NCBI GenBank assembly: GCA_017551845.1
Contig: JAFZKR010000116.1
Location: forward strand, 1 to 29,283
DNA: 29,283 nt
DNA from: Bacteroidaceae bacterium
GTDB taxonomy: Bacteria; Bacteroidota; Bacteroidia; Bacteroidales; Bacteroidaceae
Direction: 5' to 3'
Position 1 is the first letter of the stretch, and each line of letters begins with the position of its first letter. Shown one piece after another: positions 24,498 through 29,283 of this stretch. The position numbers and the translations under genes were made by a program. Below the pieces are notes generated by a model. It was given only the letters and a program-made list of their open reading frames with translations. It did no database searches and was not told the DNA's origin.

Positions 24498-25343
24498 ATG
24501 AACACGATCAAAAAAAAGATTGACAAAGCGCTCAGTGGCCGATTCTGCCCATCAGAGCTGGACTATGTCAGAAAGGCGATTTGTGTAGAGCTGTTAGGTG
24601 TCAGTGAGTTTTCCTATTATACAGGAGAGAAGGAGAGCCTGAGCCACAATATGGAAGCCAGGTTAAATGATGCTTTGGAACGGCTCTCTACGGGTGAGCC
24701 TTTACAGTATGTGATAGGTACTGTGCCCATGTGTGGGCTATCCTTTCAGGTTGACCGGCGGGTGCTGATACCGCGTCCGGAAACAGCTGAACTTGTAGAG
24801 TGGGTAGTTTCGGATCTGAAAGGCTGTAAGGAGGGAAGGCTATTGGATATAGGTACAGGAAGCGGTTGTATTGCCGTCACTCTTTCACACATGTTTCCAA
24901 AATGGAAAATTGAAGGATGGGATATCAGCGGCGATGCGCTTGAACTGGCTGAATCCAATAACAGGTTGAACTGTACTGGCGTTACTTTCCGCAAGGTTGA
25001 TATCCTTGGGGATATTGACAGTCTTGATGGTTTCAGGTATGATGTGATAGTAAGCAATCCTCCCTATATTGCTGAATCGGAGAGTTCCGGAATGGAGCAT
25101 ACTGTACTTGATTATGAGCCGTATTCCGCTCTGTTCGTTCCTGATGATGACCCTCTCCTTTTTTATAGGGCGATTGCCGATTCCGGGCGCGGGCTCTTGT
25201 CTCAAGGCGGTTCGCTTTATTTTGAAATCAATCCGCTTTATGCTGATGAGTTGTTACCTATGTTGAGATTCAAAGGATATGATAAGGCTGAGTTGAGAAA
25301 TGATATATCCGGTAAACCCCGATTTGTAAAATGTAAGTTCTGA
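24498..25343 (+). CDS. prmC: Release-factor glutamine N5-methyltransferase
   Basis: A 281-residue SAM-dependent enzyme methylating the GGQ glutamine of RF1/RF2. I chose ATG 24498 (MNTIKKKIDKALS) because the open frame upstream overlaps the preceding lipoprotein gene and is unlike the family. The N-terminal helical domain ends at PLQYVIGTVPMCGLSFQV, followed by the conserved LIPRPETAELVEW. The SAM loop is DIGTGSGCIAV (117-127), and the catalytic SNPPYI contains NPPY at 187-190. The ending LRFKGYDKAELRNDISGKPRFV is typical. The length fits the family (277 in E. coli). It lies 13 bp after the small lipoprotein and 5 bp before recX. Confidence 0.94.
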   Translation: MNTIKKKIDKALSGRFCPSELDYVRKAICVELLGVSEFSYYTGEKESLSHNMEARLNDALERLSTGEPLQYVIGTVPMCGLSFQVDRRVLIPRPETAELVEWVVSDLKGCKEGRLLDIGTGSGCIAVTLSHMFPKWKIEGWDISGDALELAESNNRLNCTGVTFRKVDILGDIDSLDGFRYDVIVSNPPYIAESESSGMEHTVLDYEPYSALFVPDDDPLLFYRAIADSGRGLLSQGGSLYFEINPLYADELLPMLRFKGYDKAELRNDISGKPRFVKCKF

Positions 25344-25348
25344 TACTG

Positions 25349-25822
25349 ATGATGACTGAAGAAGAAGCTTTTATCCGTGCCTGCAGATATTGTTCAGGTG
25401 CAGAACATTGTCGCCGCGAGGTTGACGCTATGCTCAAGAGATGTCAGATTGATGAGATATCTGCCGTCAGGATCCTTGATCGGCTTGAAAAGGAGAATTA
25501 CATAGATGAAAAACGCTATGCGAAGGCTTTTGTTCATGACAAGTTGCTTTTTTGCCGATGGGGACGAGTAAAAATCAATTATGCTTTACAACAGAAGCGT
25601 ATCCCGGGCAATATCATTGATGAAGCTCTCTCATCAATAGATCAGGATGAGTATTATTCTGTACTCAAGAGTGCTGCTGATTCTTTCAGGCGGACAGTCA
25701 AGGGTACCAACGGGTATGAACGTAACATGCATCTTTTGAAGAGATTATGCAGTCGTGGCTTTGAACAGTCTATTGTCAGCAAGGTACTGAAAATGTCAGA
25801 ATCATCAGAAGAACAGGACTAA
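25349..25822 (+). CDS. recX: RecX-family regulator of RecA
   Basis: A 157-residue basic helical protein. The repeated three-helix architecture is visible: ILDRLEKENYIDEKRYAKAFVHDKL, then WGRVKINYALQQKRIPGNIIDEAL, and a C-terminal repeat LLKRLCSRGFEQSIVSKVL. The motif YIDEKRYAKAF is diagnostic. RecX binds and modulates RecA filaments. recA is not in the window, so the gene is separate from its partner, as often in Bacteroidetes. ATGs at 25349 and 25352 are both possible starts, the first 5 bp after the prmC stop. Confidence 0.88.
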   Translation: MMTEEEAFIRACRYCSGAEHCRREVDAMLKRCQIDEISAVRILDRLEKENYIDEKRYAKAFVHDKLLFCRWGRVKINYALQQKRIPGNIIDEALSSIDQDEYYSVLKSAADSFRRTVKGTNGYERNMHLLKRLCSRGFEQSIVSKVLKMSESSEEQD

Positions 25823-25827
25823 TAACC

Positions 25828-26517
25828 ATGAATTTCTTTTCATCCGTTGCGGATTTTCTTATGCCCCGTTATTGCAAAGTATGCGGCCGGAGGCTCAGCG
25901 TCTCCGAGGAGCATCTCTGCATAAGCTGCTATCTTGGTCTTCCGATTGTGGATTATGACCGGAATACATTAAACCGAACAGAGGCTGTCCTGCTCAGTGA
26001 GAGCTCCTTTGTAAGGGGCACATCTCTGCTTCATTATGACAAGGAGAGTGATTACCGGAAGATTCTCTTCCATCTTAAATACTGGGGTCATCCCGATGTG
26101 GGCTCATGGATAGCTTCCATAGGTGCAAGAAAGCTTGGTGAAATGGGTTTTTTTAACGATATTGATGCCATCGTTCCCCTTCCTTTGACCAGAAGGAAGA
26201 TGCGGAAGAGGGGATATAACCAGTGCATGTATATAGCTCAAGGAATAAGAGAGGTTACAGGTCTTCCTGTTATTGAACATGCTGTAACTCGTAATGCAGA
26301 CAAAACCCATCAGGCAGGTTTGGGACTGTTCCAGCGTTGGTCCAATGCCCAAGGGCTTTTCAGCGTGTCTGATGCTCATGCACTGCAGGGCAGACATATC
26401 CTGATAGTTGATGACGTGATAACTACCGGAGCGACACTCTGCTCCATGATTGACACTATAGGCCAATCTGTACCGGACATCAAAGTCTCTGTCTTCACTC
26501 TTGCAATAACTACCTGA
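25828..26517 (+). CDS. ComF-family phosphoribosyltransferase-like protein
   Basis: A 229-residue protein with an N-terminal zinc-finger-like C-x2-C ... C-x2-C (C16, C19, C31, C34 in CKVCGRRLSVSEEHLCISC). A PRTase domain follows, with YRKILFHLKYWGHPDVGSWIA, VPLPLTRRKMRKRGYNQ and the PRPP loop ILIVDDVITTGATL near 191-204. This is the ComF/GntX layout. ComF helps move transforming single-stranded DNA inward in competent bacteria, but many Bacteroidetes have this gene without known competence. It lies 5 bp after recX, a DNA-recombination link that agrees with but does not prove a DNA-uptake role. It overlaps no other gene. Confidence 0.9.
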   Translation: MNFFSSVADFLMPRYCKVCGRRLSVSEEHLCISCYLGLPIVDYDRNTLNRTEAVLLSESSFVRGTSLLHYDKESDYRKILFHLKYWGHPDVGSWIASIGARKLGEMGFFNDIDAIVPLPLTRRKMRKRGYNQCMYIAQGIREVTGLPVIEHAVTRNADKTHQAGLGLFQRWSNAQGLFSVSDAHALQGRHILIVDDVITTGATLCSMIDTIGQSVPDIKVSVFTLAITT

Positions 26518-26525
26518 TTTCTTCC

Positions 26526-26533
26526 TAACTTTG
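26526..26533 (+). promoter_or_regulatory. -7 element directly in front of queA
   Basis: TAACTTTG is a perfect match to TAnnTTTG, followed by CG, and ends 10 bases before the queA ATG at 26544. A transcript from it would have only a few leader bases. A TTGC at 26501 is a weak -33 candidate. Confidence 0.5.
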
Positions 26534-26543
26534 CGGCAGATAA

Positions 26544-27788
26544 ATGGAGGAGCAAGTAAAACATATAAGGATAAGTGAGTTCAATTATCCGTTGCCGGAT
26601 GAGCGGATCGCCAAGTTCCCGCTTGCGGAGAGGGATAACTCTAAGCTTTTGATTTATAAGCATGGAGAGGTTTCTCATGATGTGTTCCGTAATCTTCCTG
26701 AGTATTTGCCGCAAGGGGCATTGATGGTGTTCAATAATACAAAGGTGATTCAGGCCCGGCTCCATTTCCGTAAGGAGGCTACAGGCGGGCCCAAATCAAC
26801 GGGAGCTCTTATTGAGATTTTCTTGTTGGAGCCGGCTGAGCCATCGGATTATCAGGTAATGTTCACTCAGACTGAGCACTGCAGCTGGTACTGCCTGGTG
26901 GGTAACCTCAAACGCTGGAAGGATGATACTCCCGTTCTGCGCAATACCGTTCAGATAGGGGATAAAACCATTACTCTTGAGGCCAGACGCGGTCCTGTTC
27001 ATGGAACCAGTTACCGTATTGATTTCAGTTGGGACGGGGGCATAAGTTGGGCTGAACTGCTTGAGGCTGTGGGCGAGATACCTATTCCTCCTTATTTGAA
27101 TAGGGCATCACAGGAGAGTGACAAGACCACATATCAGACTGTTTATTCCAAGATTAAGGGTAGCGTTGCGGCTCCTACTGCAGGCCTGCATTTTACGGAG
27201 CGTGTTCTAAAGGATTTGGATGCTCACGGCATTGACCGTGAGGAGCTCACCCTGCATGTTGGCGCAGGCACTTTCCGTCCGGTGAAATCGGAAGAAATCA
27301 GCGGTCATGAGATGCATACTGAGTTCATTGCGGTAAAACGTGACACAATAGAGAAACTGATTGCGCACGGCGGTGAGACCATTGCCGTAGGAACCACATC
27401 GGTCCGTACCATTGAGAGCCTCTACTATATCGGTGTTTACCTTAGCACCCATCCCGATGCCACCGAGGAGGATATGCACGTAAACCAGTGGACTCCGTAC
27501 GAGACAAATCCCACAATGTCATCCGTAGAGTCCCTCCAATACATCCTGGATTACCTGGTCCGCCACCATCTTGACGTCCTAAAAACCAGCACCCAAATCA
27601 TCATAGCTCCGGGTTACAAGTACCACATAGTGAAAATGATGGTAACCAACTTCCACCAGCCCCAGAGCACCCTGCTCTTGCTAGTCTCAGCCTTTGTAAA
27701 CGGAGACTGGAAAACCATCTATGATTATGCTTTGAAAAACGACTTCCGCTTCCTCAGCTACGGTGATTCTTCGCTGCTTATACCTTAA
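26544..27788 (+). CDS. queA: S-adenosylmethionine:tRNA ribosyltransferase-isomerase
   Basis: A 414-residue enzyme of queuosine synthesis, transferring and isomerising the ribose of SAM to preQ1 in tRNA to give epoxyqueuosine. Conserved blocks are LPDERIAKFPLAERDNSKLLIY, MVFNNTKVIQARL, IPIPPYLNR, YQTVYSKIKGSVAAPTAGLHF, LHVGAGTFRPV and TTSVRTIESL. TNFHQPQSTLLLLVSAF stands near the end. It is longer than E. coli QueA (356), with inserts around TKSTGALIEIFLLEPAEPSDYQV and the C-terminal half, as in Bacteroidetes homologues. It is the last gene of the row starting at 21315. A promoter-like element close to the ATG may allow separate transcription. Confidence 0.94.
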   Translation: MEEQVKHIRISEFNYPLPDERIAKFPLAERDNSKLLIYKHGEVSHDVFRNLPEYLPQGALMVFNNTKVIQARLHFRKEATGGPKSTGALIEIFLLEPAEPSDYQVMFTQTEHCSWYCLVGNLKRWKDDTPVLRNTVQIGDKTITLEARRGPVHGTSYRIDFSWDGGISWAELLEAVGEIPIPPYLNRASQESDKTTYQTVYSKIKGSVAAPTAGLHFTERVLKDLDAHGIDREELTLHVGAGTFRPVKSEEISGHEMHTEFIAVKRDTIEKLIAHGGETIAVGTTSVRTIESLYYIGVYLSTHPDATEEDMHVNQWTPYETNPTMSSVESLQYILDYLVRHHLDVLKTSTQIIIAPGYKYHIVKMMVTNFHQPQSTLLLLVSAFVNGDWKTIYDYALKNDFRFLSYGDSSLLIP

Positions 27789-27869
27789 AATTTTCTTACA
27801 AAAGATATCCACTCTTTCTGGTGTTCTAATTAGGGAGCTTTTTTTCTGTAACTAGAGAATTATTTTTTT

Positions 27870-27904
27870 CCTTAAGGGGAAATTTTTTTCTCCTTAAGGG
27901 GAAA
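27870..27904. repeat. Two CCTTAAGGGGAAA repeats 22 bp apart
   Basis: CCTTAAGGGGAAA occurs at 27870-27882 and again at 27892-27904, each embedded in T7 tracts, with start-to-start spacing of 22 bp, about two helical turns. The second copy lies in the near-palindrome TTTCTCCTTAAGGGGAAA (27887-27904). They sit about 80-115 bp upstream of the lipoprotein ATG. Confidence 0.7.
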
Positions 27905-27941
27905 TATTTTTCCCTCTCTATGCAGTATGTTTTCTTTGCAT

Positions 27942-27949
27942 TATTTTTG
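27942..27949 (+). promoter_or_regulatory. -7 element of the DGR-like lipoprotein gene
   Basis: TATTTTTG matches TAnnTTTG and ends 36 bases before ATG 27986. No TTTG lies at the right distance upstream; that position is occupied by the sequence just past the CCTTAAGG repeats, so an activator may act there. Confidence 0.5.
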
Positions 27950-27985
27950 TAATCCAGACATCGGATTTTTATATACACATTTCTT

Positions 27986-28996
27986 ATGAAAAGGATTCTA
28001 TTTTTATCTGCAATTTCGTTGGTATCATTGTTTTCATTCTCGGGGTGTGATAAAGAGAACCCTGAAAACGAGAACGGTAATAATGAAACCAAGGGTTCTA
28101 AGGTGGAAACTCTATCTGCTGAGAAGGGGGCGTTGTGTGTTGCAACATTAACAGGGCGTGTTAGTGGACTTGAAGGCGTGGCGTTGGACTTTGAGTGTGG
28201 TATTGAGTATTCCACCGATGCTTCTTTTGCAGAAGACAAAACAACCCGCCAGAAAGCGGATAAGAAGTATTCAGAAGACCCATATACTGTAACTATTACC
28301 AATGTAACTTCCGGACAGAAGTATTATTACAGGGCGTACTATATCAGCCAACTAATGATATATTATGGTGAAATAAAAGACTTCACCTTTACATGGGATA
28401 TTCCTAAAATGGTAGATTTGGGTTTAAGCGTAAAATGGGCCTCATGGAATGTTGGAGCGAATAATCCTTGGGAGTACGGTGACTATTACGCCTGGGGTGA
28501 AACCGAACCCAAGACCGATTACAGTTGGTCCACCTACAAGTGGTGCAACGGCTCATACGATACACAAAACAAGTACAACACCAATAGCAGTTACGGTACT
28601 GTCGATAACAAGACTACCCTTGACCCTGAAGATGACGTGGCACATGTCAAATGGGGCGGTAACTGGCGTATGCCCACCAAGGCAGAGCAGGACGATTTAC
28701 GCAACAAGTGCACTTGGACATGGTACGGTAGTGGTAACACAGAGTTTAACGGTATAGCAGGTTATAAGGTGACAAGCAATATAGAAGGTTACACCGACCG
28801 CTTCATTTTCCTTCCGGCTGCCGGGTGTCGCTACGACACTGACCTCAACGACGTTGGCGGCTACGGCGACTATTGGTCTAGTTCGCTCAACGCGAACCCG
28901 GGCCGCGCGTGGGACATCTACTTCAATTCCAGCTACGTGAGTACGGGCCGCGACTACCGCTACTACGGTTTCTCTGTGCGGCCCGTGTGCCCGTAG
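27986..28996 (+). CDS. FISUMP-like (Fib_succ_major) lipoprotein, putative DGR target
   Basis: A 336-residue protein with lipoprotein signal MKRILFLSAISLVSLFSFSGC (lipobox FSGC, C21), followed by an acidic, Asn-rich linker (DKENPENENGNNET) that may direct it to the cell surface. Residues ~45-135 look like a fibronectin-III/Ig-like domain (TVTITNVTSGQKYYYRAYYIS). Residues ~141-336 match the Fib_succ_major / C-type-lectin-like domain: MVDLGLSVKWASWNVGANNP, EYGDYYAWGETEPKTDYSWS, WGGNWRMPTKAEQ, FIFLPAAG and GFSVRPVCP. The last ~50 codons (from R282) have a codon make-up typical of DGR variable regions. It lies 197 bp after queA on the same strand but probably has its own promoter. The ligand is unknown; such domains bind host or environmental surfaces. 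Confidence 0.88.
   Translation: MKRILFLSAISLVSLFSFSGCDKENPENENGNNETKGSKVETLSAEKGALCVATLTGRVSGLEGVALDFECGIEYSTDASFAEDKTTRQKADKKYSEDPYTVTITNVTSGQKYYYRAYYISQLMIYYGEIKDFTFTWDIPKMVDLGLSVKWASWNVGANNPWEYGDYYAWGETEPKTDYSWSTYKWCNGSYDTQNKYNTNSSYGTVDNKTTLDPEDDVAHVKWGGNWRMPTKAEQDDLRNKCTWTWYGSGNTEFNGIAGYKVTSNIEGYTDRFIFLPAAGCRYDTDLNDVGGYGDYWSSSLNANPGRAWDIYFNSSYVSTGRDYRYYGFSVRPVCP
28823..28996 (+). other. Candidate DGR variable region (VR)
   Basis: This covers codons 280-336. In the 46 codons R282-Y327 I count 31 ending in C and none ending in A. Twenty-five of the 46 are TAC, GAC, GGC, CGC or AAC, all reachable from AAC by changing only adenines. The unchanging scaffold (YWSSSL, AW, FNSS, GFSVRPV) is interspersed. 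It ends GC-rich at GTGCGGCCCGTGTGCCCG, where an IMH site would be expected. The template repeat and reverse transcriptase are not in the window. Confidence 0.55.
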
Positions 28997-29167
28997 GATT
29001 TGTCCTCTTCACTGGCCCCAAAGGCAAGCATTCAGGTGCAGGGTGGCATTGGCCGGCCTCGTCGTCTTCCAAAATGAAGGTTTAGCACTGTTACACAAAA
29101 TAGAAAAGACTGTGCAATCACCCCCTTTTTGATGGCAGGTAAAATAGGGTAAGGCGACGTAAAAGCC

Positions 29168-29175
29168 TATCTTTG
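29168..29175 (+). promoter_or_regulatory. -7 element of the HAD-family gene
   Basis: TATCTTTG matches TAnnTTTG and ends 21 bases before ATG 29197. No clear -33 TTTG lies about 20 bp upstream. Confidence 0.5.
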
Positions 29176-29196
29176 CAATCCCTAAAAGAGATTGCT

Positions 29197-29283
29197 ATGG
29201 AGAGACCCACAGTTGCACTGATGTATGATTTTGACGGAACATTATCGCCGTCATACATGCAGGAGTACGATTTCATGGACGCC
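29197..29283 (+). CDS. HAD-superfamily hydrolase, N-terminal fragment (3' truncated)
   Basis: Twenty-nine codons are present before the window ends. The sequence begins MERPTVALMYDFDGTLSPSY. DFDGTL is HAD motif I (DxDGT), with the nucleophilic aspartate at D11 and the acid/base Asp at D13. The fold class is phosphatases and related enzymes; the substrate class cannot be told from the fragment. It lies 200 bp downstream of the DGR-like lipoprotein on the same strand, with its own TATCTTTG element. The intergenic stretch 28997-29196 holds no other feature I recognise. Confidence 0.8.
   Translation, partial: MERPTVALMYDFDGTLSPSYMQEYDFMDA

Noticed and set aside
27826..28302. Minus-strand open frame across the lipoprotein promoter
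   Set aside because: It overlaps the clear + strand lipoprotein signal sequence and the repeat region and has a low-complexity composition.
28997..29077. The frame of the lipoprotein stays open for 26 codons after its TAG stop
   Set aside because: An open run this short is expected by chance, and the post-stop residues match no known domain. It may only reflect GC-rich sequence around the variable region.

Overview
The window looks like chromosomal DNA of a Bacteroidales bacterium (Bacteroides/Prevotella-like). The reasons are Bacteroidetes-type promoter elements (TAnnTTTG, sometimes with TTTG about 20-21 bp upstream) before many genes, few Shine-Dalgarno sequences, abundant lipoproteins and outer-membrane proteins, a single-chain glycyl-tRNA synthetase, a clustered 2-oxoacid:ferredoxin oxidoreductase, and a C-terminal FISUMP-like (Fib_succ_major) lipoprotein. 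I see no complete mobile element, no CRISPR array and no rRNA.

Left part (1-2899, + strand): the C-terminal end of an unrecognised surface-type protein, an OmpA-family outer-membrane protein, a strong hairpin, and a secreted protein of unknown function. A bidirectional terminator at 2915-2955 separates these from a minus-strand unit read from 8847 down to 2969: glyS, an FKBP-type prolyl isomerase lipoprotein, the four-subunit 2-oxoacid:ferredoxin oxidoreductase (ferredoxin, alpha, beta, gamma) and an outer-membrane protein. Spacing is tight and I see only one convincing promoter, in front of glyS, so this may be one long operon.

Middle (8993-21280, + strand): a topoisomerase IV subunit A gene diverges from glyS. 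It is followed by a secreted protein, an S41 peptidase lipoprotein, SppA, a tRNA-Leu(UAG) with its own promoter and an unusual overlapping terminator hairpin, murF, an SGNH hydrolase, folP (lacking the usual HMRG motif), the diadenylate cyclase gene cdaA/dacA, and groES-groEL behind a promoter covered by an inverted repeat.

Right part (21315-27788, + strand): a tightly packed run of a lipoprotein alpha/beta-hydrolase, purN, deoD, a small lipoprotein, prmC, recX, a ComF-like phosphoribosyltransferase and queA. It ends in an AT-rich intergenic region with two 13-bp repeats 22 bp apart, then a 336-residue lipoprotein whose last ~50 codons look like the variable region of a diversity-generating retroelement (DGR) target. 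No reverse transcriptase or template repeat lies in the window. A HAD-family phosphatase gene begins at 29197 and runs off the end.

The most interesting candidates are the DGR-like variable tail at 28823-28996, the palindrome-covered groES promoter, two dispersed GGGGACNGTCCCC palindromes, the tRNA-Leu whose 3' end is shared with a 19-bp terminator stem, and the atypical FolP.
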